Shown piece by piece: positions 50,581 through 59,200 of a DNA stretch of 64,000 bases (positions are counted from its first letter, which is position 1; each line of letters opens with the position of its first letter). The notes beneath the pieces were generated by a model, which was not told the origin of the DNA, made no database searches, and saw only the letters and a program-made list of their open reading frames with translations. The DNA is from Bacillota bacterium. Lineage in GTDB: Bacteria > Bacillota > Clostridia > Christensenellales > Aristaeellaceae. The position numbers and the translations under genes are program-made. The DNA lies in NCBI GenBank assembly GCA_030057655.1, contig JASGUQ010000014.1, forward strand, positions 1 to 64,000. Reading direction: 5' to 3'.

Positions 50581-50782
50581 AATAGATACTCCTGTTTTTT
50601 AATACAGGGAACCTCTAAAAACCAGCGTTTTTCAAATCAGCAAATAGTTTTCATGGTTTTTTTAAGACGATCCCCCTTGATCTCCTTCCAAAGCAGCGGA
50701 TATTGCATAGCGTGAAAATACTTCACTCTTGTACGGTCAAACCGGGAATAGACGGATTCATTGAAATGAATCCGGCGTTCTT
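50581..50782 (-). other. Intergenic remnant between patatin and lipase genes
   Basis: About 200 bp without a convincing gene. A 68-codon open frame on the minus strand overlaps the lipase end and has no ribosome binding site. The sequence GGGAACCTCTAAAAAC at about 50608 resembles ends seen in some insertion sequences, so a decayed mobile element is possible. Confidence 0.3.
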
Positions 50783-51913
50783 TTATTCCATGGCTGAAAG
50801 CCACGCACCATAGCAAGCGGGCATATGCATTGCGGAAACCCAATCAGAATTACCGCCTTCTGAAAGTAAATTCAAAGCATGCAGTATGGGAACCAAGTCG
50901 TTGTCCGCCTGTGTAAATTCCTGCGTCATTTGAGAAAGCGCATTGGAAGATCCGCTGTTAGAGAGCAAGTTTCCATCAAAAATATTCAGAAGAAATTCTC
51001 CGGCAGTCATGCCGGGTTCATCTCCTTCCGCCAATCCCGGATGGTTTAGTGCATGTCGTGTAACGAACCCGTTCTGAATCTGCGGAGCCAGGGATGCCAG
51101 GGTGTCAATGAATTGTTTCGTTGCCTCGCTGCGCCCTTTCGGCATGGGAAAATCAGTTGTACAGTCCGTTCTTGCCGCATAGGCAGCCTTTGCAGCGTCA
51201 AGCAGGGAAGCGCGCTCAACGGGCAATTCCACGTCTATGCCATATCGTTCAAATCCCCACTGGGGAAGGGGAAGATAGGTAATTACATCCGCCGGATTGA
51301 CGACATTGAAAATGTTGGAATACGCCGGATATTCGCCCCTGACGGTTCTTGGCGTGGCAAAGGTGTAAACGAACACATTTTCCGGCTTAAATCTGTCCGT
51401 CAGGCGAGCGCCAAGAATATTGGCCACCGCAGCGCCGCGACTGTGACCGGTGATAAGAAACACTGGCGATACAAGGGACGCCAGATAATCCTGCTGCGTT
51501 GAAAGAATATCGTCGGCTGCCAACGAAAAATTTTCCGAGTAAGGCAAATCAAAGTTCCCAGAGGGCATCAACTCAAAATTTAACTTCCATTCGCCGTTTC
51601 CTGTTCCTCGTATAGCAATAATGACTTCGGTTTGGCCATTTTCCGTCAAACGGTCATAAATTCCATACGTTGCTACATGCCGCGTATCGGTCTCCGATCG
51701 CTCCGCATTAAACAAACCGACTCTTCTGTAATTACTCAAAGCGAGAAGAGAGGCCTGCATGCTGGGCATGTAACACATTTCGGCAATCTGTAAAGCTTCT
51801 TGGGCTAAATTCGGATCAAATTGAGTGCTGGATGCAGAAAACCCTGCAAAAGCGGTTCCTGAAACCAGGAAAGAAAGCGTTAGGACAGTGCAAAGAAGTT
51901 TCTTCATCTTCAT
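50783..51913 (-). CDS. Secreted class 3 lipase
   Basis: A 376-residue exported alpha/beta hydrolase. The leader (MKMKKLLCTVLTLSFLVSGT, cleavage near AFA) targets the Sec path. Residues about 75-240 form the Lipase_3 domain: VIIAIRGTGNGEWKLNFEL, nucleophile Ser158 in LITGHSRGAAVANILGARL, then YTFATPRTV and NIFNVVNPADVITYLPLPQW with the likely Asp. A late His (VTRHALNHPG region) may complete the triad. It should cleave acyl esters outside the cell. Its promoter carries the two-component regulon box, in a back-to-back region with the large ABC transporter. Confidence 0.88.
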   Translation of the reverse strand: MKMKKLLCTVLTLSFLVSGTAFAGFSASSTQFDPNLAQEALQIAEMCYMPSMQASLLALSNYRRVGLFNAERSETDTRHVATYGIYDRLTENGQTEVIIAIRGTGNGEWKLNFELMPSGNFDLPYSENFSLAADDILSTQQDYLASLVSPVFLITGHSRGAAVANILGARLTDRFKPENVFVYTFATPRTVRGEYPAYSNIFNVVNPADVITYLPLPQWGFERYGIDVELPVERASLLDAAKAAYAARTDCTTDFPMPKGRSEATKQFIDTLASLAPQIQNGFVTRHALNHPGLAEGDEPGMTAGEFLLNIFDGNLLSNSGSSNALSQMTQEFTQADNDLVPILHALNLLSEGGNSDWVSAMHMPACYGAWLSAME

Positions 51914-51955
51914 TCTTTGTCATTCTTTCCTTTCAAAATGCTTGATTTACATTTA

Positions 51956-51988
51956 AAAATACTCCATAAATCTAAACTGAAACGAAAC
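51956..51988 (-). promoter_or_regulatory. Two-component box and -10 of the lipase gene
   Basis: Minus strand GTTTCGTTTCAGTTTAG (51972-51988; half-sites 11 bp apart), exactly 10 bp, then TATTTT (51956-51961). There is no -35 box; the half-sites occupy its place, as in OmpR-family activation. Confidence 0.7.
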
Positions 51989-52021
51989 AGAAGCGATTTA
52001 GCCCTTCAGTCATCACGGATA

Positions 52022-52054
52022 GTTTAGTTTTAGTTTAGCATTTGTGATTATTAT
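52022..52054 (+). promoter_or_regulatory. Two-component box and -10 of the large ABC transporter
   Basis: GTTTAG (52022-52027) and GTTTAG (52033-52038), 11 bp apart, then exactly 10 bp, then TATTAT (52049-52054). Confidence 0.7.
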
Positions 52055-52087
52055 TATTGAGTAAATCCTTTAAGAAAGGCAACCAAG

Positions 52088-55087
52088 ATGCTAGAACTGA
52101 AAAATATAACCAAAATATATCCCGCCGGGGGCGAAAATATCCATGCCCTGCGAGATGTCAGCCTGCAATTCCGGAGCAAGGAATTTGTTTCTGTTCTTGG
52201 ACCTTCAGGTTGCGGCAAGACTACGCTGCTCAATGTGATTGGCGGGCTGGACCAATATACCAGCGGAGACCTGGTTATCCAAGGAAGATCTACCAAAGAT
52301 TTTAAGGATCGGGATTGGGACGCTTATCGAAATCATTCCATTGGTTTTGTGTTTCAAAGCTATAACCTGATCCCTCATCAGTCGGTTTTACGGAATGTGG
52401 AATTGGCGCTTACGCTATCGGGAATTTCTAAAAAGGAACGGATTGCCCGGGCCAAAGAAGCATTAATAAAAGTGGGCCTTGAAGATCAGATGAAAAAACG
52501 TCCTTCGGAAATGAGCGGCGGACAGATGCAGCGGGTCGCCATTGCCCGGGCCATTGTGAATAATCCCAGGATCATTCTGGCGGATGAGCCCACTGGCGCG
52601 CTGGATACGGAAAACAGCGTGCAGATCATGGAGATCCTGAAGGAGATTTCTCAAGATCATCTGGTGGTCATGGTTACCCATAATCCTTTTTTGGCGGAAC
52701 GATATTCCACTCGAATCATACGAATGGTGGACGGCAGGATTATCGGCGATTCCAAACCCCTTTCTCATGATGAGTTGCTGAACGAAAGCAACAGGAAACA
52801 AGCGCAGGCTAACAGCGACAAAAATAAAAAGATGCCCTCGATGTCGCTAAAAACATCCTTTGGCCTATCCTTTAGGAATTTACTTGCCAAAAAAGGCCGC
52901 ACGATCCTCACCAGTTTTGCGGGTTCTATCGGCATCATCGGCATTGCCCTGATTTATGCAGTATCCAGCGGGGCAACTTCGTTTATTAACAGTGTTCAGG
53001 AAGATACGCTTTCCTCCTATCCACTCGTGCTGGAAGCGCAGCATGTGGATACCGCTTCGCTGATTACGACCTTCCTGGGCAAGGCACAATCCGCAACACC
53101 CCATCAAGATGATGGCGTTTATCAAAAAGCCATGGTCTATGAACTGATGAATGCGTTAAATTCCGGAGAATCGCAACGAAACGATCTGAAGTCGTTCAAG
53201 GAGCACCTGGAAGCTGCGCGGGCGGACGAAGACCTGAATCATCCGCTGAAAACCGCTGTCAGCGGCGTCCAGTATGGCTATGATATGAACATGCAGGTTT
53301 ATACGCGGAATGTAGATGGCAAAGTGATCATTTCTGATCTGCAAAAAATGATGCGGGAAATGTTCGGAAAAGCGGCACATACCGACCTGACCGGCGTGAC
53401 AACCATGATGGACAATGCCAGGACAGGCACACAAAATGCAATGATGAATACCGTGTCGCTTTGGCGGGAAATGCTGCCCGGTGAAAACGGGAAATTAATG
53501 AGCTCGCTGTTTGAGAAACAGTATGATTTGCTGTATGGTTCCTGGCCAACCCGCTATGACGAGATTCTGCTTGTGGCGGATAAGGATGGTGAACTGCCGG
53601 ATCTGACGCTATATGCTTTGGGTTTAATTTCTGAAGAGGATATGGGGCGCGTAATGAATGCGGCGATGAACCGTGAAGTGATTGACTATGACGCTCGGGG
53701 CTGGAGCTATCAGGAAATTTGTGATCTGGATTTTCGTGTTGTGCTAAATTCTGACTGTTATATACGTGATACTGAATCGGGGCTATATACGGATTTGCGG
53801 GCATCAGAAGCAGGAATGCAGTACCTGTATGATAATGGACTAAAACTCCGGGTCAGCGGCGTAATCCGTCCTGCTAAAGATGCGGTCGCCACAATGATGA
53901 CAGGCGGCATTGCCTATACCAGCAAGCTGACAGAATATATTGTCAATCAATGCAACCGTTCTGAAGTCGTAAAGGCGCAGCTGTCAACACCTCAGACAGA
54001 CATTCTGACTGGGCTGCCATTCCGGGATCATCATTCGATGACCGTGGAACAAAAGGCGCAAGCGTTCCGCAGCCACTTTTCCATGCTGAACGAAACCGAA
54101 AAAGCAAATGCATACATTTCGTTCAAGAGCGTGCCTTCACAGACGCTGATTCGGCAGACAGTGACAGAATATTGTGCCGGAACTAAGAGAAAAGAAAAAG
54201 AAAAAATGCTGCTTGATGTTTTGTCCAAGCAGATGAGCATGAATGAAGATGCGCTGGAGGCTTATATTGCCGGACGCTCCGAAGATGAGCTTTTTGAAAT
54301 GCTGGTGCAGATCATGGCGCCCCAACTACAAGCAAACTATACGAATATCGCTTTGACGCAGCTCAGAAAAAAAAGCGCGGCGCAGCTCGCTTCCGAGTTT
54401 GATCAAGAAATGGAAAGTGCGTCAAATGAACAGTGTTCAGATTTTTATGACAAGCTTCTTACTTTTTCCGATTCATCTCTGGAGAACAATTTGAAACAGA
54501 CAGGTTATGTGGATCTTGATTCTCCATCAACCATCAGCCTGTATACCTCGACATTTGAGGGAAAAGATATCATTGAGGATGCGATTGCCGCTTACAACCA
54601 GACCGTCAGCGATCCGGAGGAAATTACCTACACTGATTATATCGGCTTGATGATGAGTTCCGTCACCACAATTATCAAGGCCATCACTTATGTTCTGATC
54701 GCATTTGTTGCCATTTCTTTGATTGTTTCATCCATCATGATCGGGGTAATTACACTGATTTCCGTGCAGGAACGCACGAAGGAAATCGGTATTCTGCGGT
54801 CGCTTGGCGCGTCCAAAATGAATGTATCCAGCATGTTTAACGCGGAAACGGTCATGATCGGCTTTGCATCGGGATCGTTAGGCGTCATCATCACACGGCT
54901 TTTGTGTATTCCTGTGAACGCCATTCTGCATCATGTTACCGGACTTGGCAATCTGAGCGCTTACCTTGAACCGCGTGCTGCCCTGATGCTGATCGGCGTG
55001 AGCGTATTCCTGACCGTTATCGCCGGATTGATTCCCGCGCGGAGCGCTGCGAAAAAGGATCCGGTGGTCGCCTTAAGGACAGAATAA
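52088..55087 (+). CDS. Large MacB-like ABC transporter, ATPase fused to permease
   Basis: A 999-residue protein. Residues 1-235 are a LolD/MacB-class ATPase (GPSGCGKTT, MSGGQMQRVAIAR, IILADEPTGALD). A basic linker leads to the first membrane span (about 270-298). A long outer region of about 550 residues follows (about 300-850), and the last 150 residues hold three spans with the FtsX pattern (TLISVQERTKEIGILRSLGA; PARSAAKKDPVVALRTE). This mechanotransmission type extrudes peptides or lipids or moves lipoproteins. The fused ATPase is N-terminal as in MacB, but the outer domain is far larger. It lies in the two-component regulon and may export or resist a membrane-active compound. Confidence 0.9.
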   Translation: MLELKNITKIYPAGGENIHALRDVSLQFRSKEFVSVLGPSGCGKTTLLNVIGGLDQYTSGDLVIQGRSTKDFKDRDWDAYRNHSIGFVFQSYNLIPHQSVLRNVELALTLSGISKKERIARAKEALIKVGLEDQMKKRPSEMSGGQMQRVAIARAIVNNPRIILADEPTGALDTENSVQIMEILKEISQDHLVVMVTHNPFLAERYSTRIIRMVDGRIIGDSKPLSHDELLNESNRKQAQANSDKNKKMPSMSLKTSFGLSFRNLLAKKGRTILTSFAGSIGIIGIALIYAVSSGATSFINSVQEDTLSSYPLVLEAQHVDTASLITTFLGKAQSATPHQDDGVYQKAMVYELMNALNSGESQRNDLKSFKEHLEAARADEDLNHPLKTAVSGVQYGYDMNMQVYTRNVDGKVIISDLQKMMREMFGKAAHTDLTGVTTMMDNARTGTQNAMMNTVSLWREMLPGENGKLMSSLFEKQYDLLYGSWPTRYDEILLVADKDGELPDLTLYALGLISEEDMGRVMNAAMNREVIDYDARGWSYQEICDLDFRVVLNSDCYIRDTESGLYTDLRASEAGMQYLYDNGLKLRVSGVIRPAKDAVATMMTGGIAYTSKLTEYIVNQCNRSEVVKAQLSTPQTDILTGLPFRDHHSMTVEQKAQAFRSHFSMLNETEKANAYISFKSVPSQTLIRQTVTEYCAGTKRKEKEKMLLDVLSKQMSMNEDALEAYIAGRSEDELFEMLVQIMAPQLQANYTNIALTQLRKKSAAQLASEFDQEMESASNEQCSDFYDKLLTFSDSSLENNLKQTGYVDLDSPSTISLYTSTFEGKDIIEDAIAAYNQTVSDPEEITYTDYIGLMMSSVTTIIKAITYVLIAFVAISLIVSSIMIGVITLISVQERTKEIGILRSLGASKMNVSSMFNAETVMIGFASGSLGVIITRLLCIPVNAILHHVTGLGNLSAYLEPRAALMLIGVSVFLTVIAGLIPARSAAKKDPVVALRTE

Positions 55088-55380
55088 TAACGCAAGCGCT
55101 ATTATCCGACGGGGACCAGTTTTATTCGTTTTCTGATGATCTTGCCCGGATAAAACCCCGTCCCCTTTTCGCATGAGGAGAATAATTGCTTATGAGTTTT
55201 TAAAAGCAGTTTAAATTCGGCTTATTTTGCTTGTGTATTTTAAAGAAAAAACGAAGGAGAAATCGCTATGAAAGTTTCAGAGAGAAAAAGCCGTGGCGCT
55301 CTCAAGGATATAATATCGTTACAAGCCTTTATAAAATTATGTATAAATTTAACATGATGCGCGTATCTTCGCTATGGATA
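55088..55380 (+). other. AT-rich intergenic with a possible short peptide gene
   Basis: GACGGGG (55108-55114) and CCCCGTC (55156-55162) can pair around a long loop and are followed by CCTTTTC, a possible terminator of the ABC gene. Further on, an ATG at 55268 with AAGGAG upstream opens a 29-codon frame ending at 55357 (MKVSERKSRGALKDIISLQA...). It may be a small peptide or a truncated gene remnant. No homologue is recognised. Confidence 0.3.
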
Positions 55381-56247
55381 TTATCTGTTGACCAGGGACA
55401 TGCAAATGGCCATAGCGCCGGGGCCCACATGGCAGGCGATGGAACAGGACAGTTCGTGATATGTTACCTCATGCTCCGGAAAAGCTTTCTGTACGCGCGC
55501 GTTCCAGGCCTGCGCATCCTGGCTGTTAACCAGGGTTCCGGCTGTGTACATCACGATATCCTGCGCTGGAATAAACTGAAACCTGTTTTTGATGTCTGTT
55601 TCCATGAGTTTAATCAGCGTTTTCTGCATCTGCTTGTAGCCGCGCACAACGCACTCGGCGTCCAGTTTGCCGCCGCGGAAGTTGAGCACCGGGTGGAGGT
55701 TCATGGCGGTTGCCAGGGAGGCGCCGGCAGCCGTGATCCGGCTGCCTTTTTTTAGGTATTTCAACGTGTCCACACAGATGTAGGCGCTCGCGTCAAAAGC
55801 GTTCTTTTCCAGCTGCGCTTTGATGTCGGCCGCGCGCATTCCCCGGCGCGACAGGAACAAGGCGTCCAGCACGCTGCTGCGCTGGACCACCGAAATGCGG
55901 CGGTTGTCCACTACAAATACCCTGCCCTCATATTCACGGGACAGGATAGATGCCGTTTCGCATGCGCTGCTCAGCCCGCTGCTCATGGGAATATACACAA
56001 TTTCCTCTGCGCCCTGGCTGAGGATGCTGTCCCACATGTCTGTCAAATCGCCAGCGGCAGGCTGGGATGTATAAGCCGCCTTTCCGGCTTCCAGCGCAGC
56101 GTACAATTGTGCGTTTGTGATATCAACGCCTTCGGTGTAATTGACGCCGTCCACAATCACGGGCATGGGCAGCACATGGATTCCCTTTTCTAAGCCCTCC
56201 TGGACCGAAATACTGCTGTTGGTGTCGGTCATGATGGCGGTTTTCAT
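55381..56247 (-). CDS. DegV-family fatty-acid-binding protein
   Basis: A 288-residue cytosolic protein. Domain one (about 1-150) opens IMTDTNSSISVQEGLEKGIH, carries the conserved YTSQPAAGD and the Ser-Ser-Gly lipid pocket (IPMSSGLSSACETA). Domain two (about 155-288) contains DTLKYLKKGSRITAAGASLA and the ending HVGPGAMAI, all DegV hallmarks. DegV/FakB proteins bind a fatty acid; FakB presents it to the kinase FakA. No FakA gene is in view. The ATG overlaps the radical SAM stop by one base (TAATG), so both are coupled. Confidence 0.92.
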   Translation of the reverse strand: MKTAIMTDTNSSISVQEGLEKGIHVLPMPVIVDGVNYTEGVDITNAQLYAALEAGKAAYTSQPAAGDLTDMWDSILSQGAEEIVYIPMSSGLSSACETASILSREYEGRVFVVDNRRISVVQRSSVLDALFLSRRGMRAADIKAQLEKNAFDASAYICVDTLKYLKKGSRITAAGASLATAMNLHPVLNFRGGKLDAECVVRGYKQMQKTLIKLMETDIKNRFQFIPAQDIVMYTAGTLVNSQDAQAWNARVQKAFPEHEVTYHELSCSIACHVGPGAMAICMSLVNR

Positions 56248-57665
56248 TACTTGCTCCTGGCGTACTTTTCCTTGTATTTTTGATCGCGCTGCTGCAGCTT
56301 CACTTTTTTGGCCGCCCGTTTTTCAGGGCCGCCGCTGGCTTCCCAGAGCTCCTGGCTTTTAACTTCCCAGGAATCGGCTGCTGCCTTGCACTTGGCGCAA
56401 AGGTCGTGCACGTCTTCCGGGTCTTGCAGGTCGGTTGACTGGGCGCCGCAGGCATCCACCATCTCAGCCAGTTTGCCCTGGTTGTCCAAAAGCGGGCAGG
56501 GACGCAGCATGTTCTCATTAAAAGGCTGATTATGATAGTAGGACATGAACAGCGGTGATTGCAGCGCCTCCAGCAGCGTCTTTTCCCGGATGTTGCTGTC
56601 GCTGTAGTGGATAAAGGCGCAAGGCTCTACATCGCCATTGGCGTTGATGTGCAGGTATCGCCTGCCGCCGGCGATACAGCCGTCGGCGTATTCACCATCG
56701 TTCCAAAAGTCCATGGTAAAGAGGGGCTTCTTCTGCCGCATTTCACGCACAAAATGATACATATACGCGCGCTGATCGGCGGTTACCATCAATTCAGGCA
56801 CGGCATCCCGGCCCACCGGCATATAGGTAAACAGCCACATGAACTTGGCGCCCAGTTCGATCATCGCGTCCAAGTATGCCTCGCTGCCGATGATCTCCCA
56901 GTTCTGGCTGGTGTAGCAGCAGGAGATGCCAAAGGCCAGTTTCTTTTCCTTGAGCAGGTTCATAGCCCGCACCACAGCCGCATACGTGCCCTTGCCGCGG
57001 CGCGCATCGGTGGTTTCCTCAAAGCCTTCCACTGAAATAGCAGGCACAAAGTTTTTTACGCGCAGCAATTCGTCAGCAAACGCTTCGTCAATCAGCGTGC
57101 CGTTGGTAAAGGCAAGAAAAGCCGCATCGGGGTGCCGCTCGCACAGCGTGATCAAATCCTTCTTGCGCACAAGCGGCTCGCCGCCGGAGTACAGGAAGAA
57201 GTAACATCCCAGCTCCTTGGCCTGTGTGATGATGCTGTCCATTTCTTCAAGGGTAAGGTTCAGCTTGTTGCCGTATTCGGAAGCCCAGCACCCGATACAA
57301 TGCAGGTTGCATCCCGATGTTGGGTCCATCAGGATGGCCCAGGGCACATTGCAGTTATGCTTCGCCCTGCTGGCAAAGCCCGCTGAAGCGCCGATCAGGC
57401 TGGCGTTGATGATAAAATTTTCAAATATCCGCTTGCGCTGCCCGGCGTCAATGTCAGTATACAGGCTTTTGATCAATTGGTACCAGTTGTTATCCTTGTC
57501 GGTCAGCACCTCACGCACCATCTGGGCTTGGTTGGATACGGTGTTTGTTTTGTCGTGTGCGATGAGCCAGTCACAGACTTTGACGGCATTCTGGTCAAAA
57601 TCCTTATCAATGTACTTCAGTACCTGTTTCACGCCAAAGGCTTTTGCAGTTTCGGCAAGATTCAT
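56247..57665 (-). CDS. Radical SAM protein with SPASM-like C-terminus
   Basis: A 472-residue iron-sulfur enzyme. The first 105 residues are a helical domain. The radical SAM motif is SGCNLHCIGCW (C-x3-C-x2-C, about residue 117-125), followed by YSGGEPLVRKKDLI. A C-terminal Cys set (DGCIAGGRRYLHINANGDVE, PCAFIHYSDSN, then ACGAQ and HDLCAKCKAA) suggests auxiliary clusters of the SPASM kind. Such enzymes modify peptides, proteins or small substrates. No precursor peptide gene is adjacent. It is the first gene of an operon with DegV, with a promoter of the two-component regulon 350 bp upstream. The lipid context is suggestive, not proven. Confidence 0.85.
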   Translation of the reverse strand: MNLAETAKAFGVKQVLKYIDKDFDQNAVKVCDWLIAHDKTNTVSNQAQMVREVLTDKDNNWYQLIKSLYTDIDAGQRKRIFENFIINASLIGASAGFASRAKHNCNVPWAILMDPTSGCNLHCIGCWASEYGNKLNLTLEEMDSIITQAKELGCYFFLYSGGEPLVRKKDLITLCERHPDAAFLAFTNGTLIDEAFADELLRVKNFVPAISVEGFEETTDARRGKGTYAAVVRAMNLLKEKKLAFGISCCYTSQNWEIIGSEAYLDAMIELGAKFMWLFTYMPVGRDAVPELMVTADQRAYMYHFVREMRQKKPLFTMDFWNDGEYADGCIAGGRRYLHINANGDVEPCAFIHYSDSNIREKTLLEALQSPLFMSYYHNQPFNENMLRPCPLLDNQGKLAEMVDACGAQSTDLQDPEDVHDLCAKCKAAADSWEVKSQELWEASGGPEKRAAKKVKLQQRDQKYKEKYARSK

Positions 57666-57699
57666 GATGCGTACCTCCTGTGGTTTTTTATTTGCTTAA

Positions 57700-57990
57700 T
57701 ACTGAACTCAATCATAAACGCTTTGATGGGCCGGATCTTTTGCGCCTCCGCGTTGCCACGTCACCGTAACCTGCGCTCTCATCCCGGTACGGACTTCGTC
57801 CTCCCGGGCTTAACGCTCCGGTACGGCTCCTTACCGCTCAAAGGCCTGCCTTTGAGCGAGAGGAGGGAACCCGCAACGCACGCCTCCGTCATGCTTGCAT
57901 GGCGGAAAGGGAGTGAAGAGATTTCCGACGCGGCTGGCGACTACGCCTCGTTCCTTCGGCTTAGCGGAGCCATCAAAATCTCTCAGCCCA
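57700..57990 (-). other. Highly structured leader of the radical SAM/degV operon
   Basis: GC-rich, non-coding region between the promoter at 58020-58052 and the radical SAM start. It holds a perfect 10-bp stem (CGCTCAAAGG 57835-57844 with CCTTTGAGCG 57849-57858), a closing pair (57917-57924 with 57976-57983), GGCG-ACTA-CGCC (57936-57947) and several smaller stems. Predicted transcript leader is about 350 nt. It could be a regulatory RNA or a resident palindromic repeat element; it matches no riboswitch that I recognise. Confidence 0.5.
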
Positions 57991-58019
57991 TCTGTGCGTT
58001 TACTCATTCGTTCAGTATA

Positions 58020-58052
58020 AGAATATCGCAGGAATCTAAACTGAATCGAAAC
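58020..58052 (-). promoter_or_regulatory. Two-component box and -10 of the radical SAM/degV operon
   Basis: Minus strand GTTTCGATTCAGTTTAG (58036-58052), exactly 10 bp, then TATTCT (58020-58025). Confidence 0.7.
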
Positions 58053-58082
58053 TCCCCCGGAGCATCGGCTGTTCCGGGGGAG
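58052..58082 (-). terminator. Hairpin after the histidine kinase gene
   Basis: Perfect 10-bp stem CTCCCCCGGA / TCCGGGGGAG (58052-58061 and 58073-58082) 24 bp beyond the kinase stop. Only GTTT follows on the minus strand. Its distal arm touches the two-component box. Confidence 0.6.
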
Positions 58083-58105
58083 CAAAAGATAAAATAATGC
58101 GTTGC

Positions 58106-59200
58106 TTATGCGGTGGGCAGGGTGACAGTAAAGGTGGTGATGTCCTGCTGGCTGGCGACACGGACAGAGCCCTGATGCAGCTCTGCCACTTTTTTTACAA
58201 TCGCCAGCCCCACGCCGTTGCCTGCGGTGGCCCGGGAAGCATCGGCCTGGTAAAATTTTTGAAAAATGCGTTCCATGCTTTCCGGAGGGATGGTGCTGCC
58301 GGTGTTGGTCACCGATACCGACAGCTGGCGCTCATCCTGTTCTATGGCAATTTTCATCATCCCGTAGGCCGGTGTGAATTTTACGGCGTTGTCGATGAGA
58401 TTGATCCACACCTGCTTGAGCAGTTCTTCATTGGCGGTGATGATATATTCGTCAAAGTCCAGGTTTAATTCCAGGTGTTTTTTGCTCCACTGGTTTTCCA
58501 GCAGCAGCACGCAGGAGCGGATCTGTTCAGACAAATTAAAGGTGGTTACGTCGCGCAAAATGGCCTGGTTTTCTACCTTGGACAGGTTGAGCACATTGGT
58601 GGCCATGGCTGACAGCCGCAGTGATTCCTCTTCGATGGCGTCCAAGTATTCCTGCTGCTGCGCAGGGGTCAGGTTTCCCCGCTTCAGCAGCGCGGCAAAG
58701 CCTGCGATGGACACAATGGGGGTTTTGAACTCGTGCGAAAAAGCATTGACAAAATCTGAGCGAAGCATTTCGGTGTTTTCCAGTTCCTCCGCCATTTTGT
58801 TAAAACTGCTGCTCAACTCCTTCATTGCTGGATTGTGGCGCAGCCATTTTCCAAACTGCAGCCGGGTTTTAAAATCCCCGGCCGACAGACGGTTAACAGC
58901 CTCAATCACCTGATAGACCGGCCTGAGGGGATACCGGCTGACAATGGCGGACAAGAGCGCGCCCAGGATGATGCTGGCCAGGGCAATGTAAAGGATTAAT
59001 CGACGCAAGTCCAAATGAGCGGTTCCCACCCGCAGCACATTCAGGTGGATCAGCGCCACCACCGCGCCGACCACAACAGCCATGATGGTCAGAAACAGAC
59101 AGAATACCACCGTGCTGAACAGCACATAGAGCGCCGCGCGATACTGCCTGTCCTGCTGCGGGACGGTATCTGCCGATTGCATGATTTTCGCTTTGCTCAT
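58106..59200 (-). CDS. Sensor histidine kinase
   Basis: A 364-residue membrane kinase. Two spans (about 22-52 and 68-88) flank a very short outer loop of about 15 residues, so the signal is probably sensed in or at the membrane, or through a partner such as an ABC transporter. A HAMP-like linker follows (about 90-140). The H-box is NAFSHEFKTP with His156. N, G1 and G2 motifs are seen in WINLIDNAVKFTPA, and GNGVGLAIVKKVAELHQGS. It overlaps the response regulator gene by 4 bp. The short loop resembles intramembrane-sensing kinases that detect envelope-active peptides. Confidence 0.93.
   Translation of the reverse strand: MSKAKIMQSADTVPQQDRQYRAALYVLFSTVVFCLFLTIMAVVVGAVVALIHLNVLRVGTAHLDLRRLILYIALASIILGALLSAIVSRYPLRPVYQVIEAVNRLSAGDFKTRLQFGKWLRHNPAMKELSSSFNKMAEELENTEMLRSDFVNAFSHEFKTPIVSIAGFAALLKRGNLTPAQQQEYLDAIEEESLRLSAMATNVLNLSKVENQAILRDVTTFNLSEQIRSCVLLLENQWSKKHLELNLDFDEYIITANEELLKQVWINLIDNAVKFTPAYGMMKIAIEQDERQLSVSVTNTGSTIPPESMERIFQKFYQADASRATAGNGVGLAIVKKVAELHQGSVRVASQQDITTFTVTLPTA

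Noticed and set aside
50637-50843. 68-codon frame before the lipase end
   Set aside because: No start signal, overlap with the lipase C-terminus and no family likeness; kept only as a possible mobile-element scar.
55231-55755. 174-codon plus-strand frame over degV
   Set aside because: Antisense to a clear DegV gene and lacks family features.
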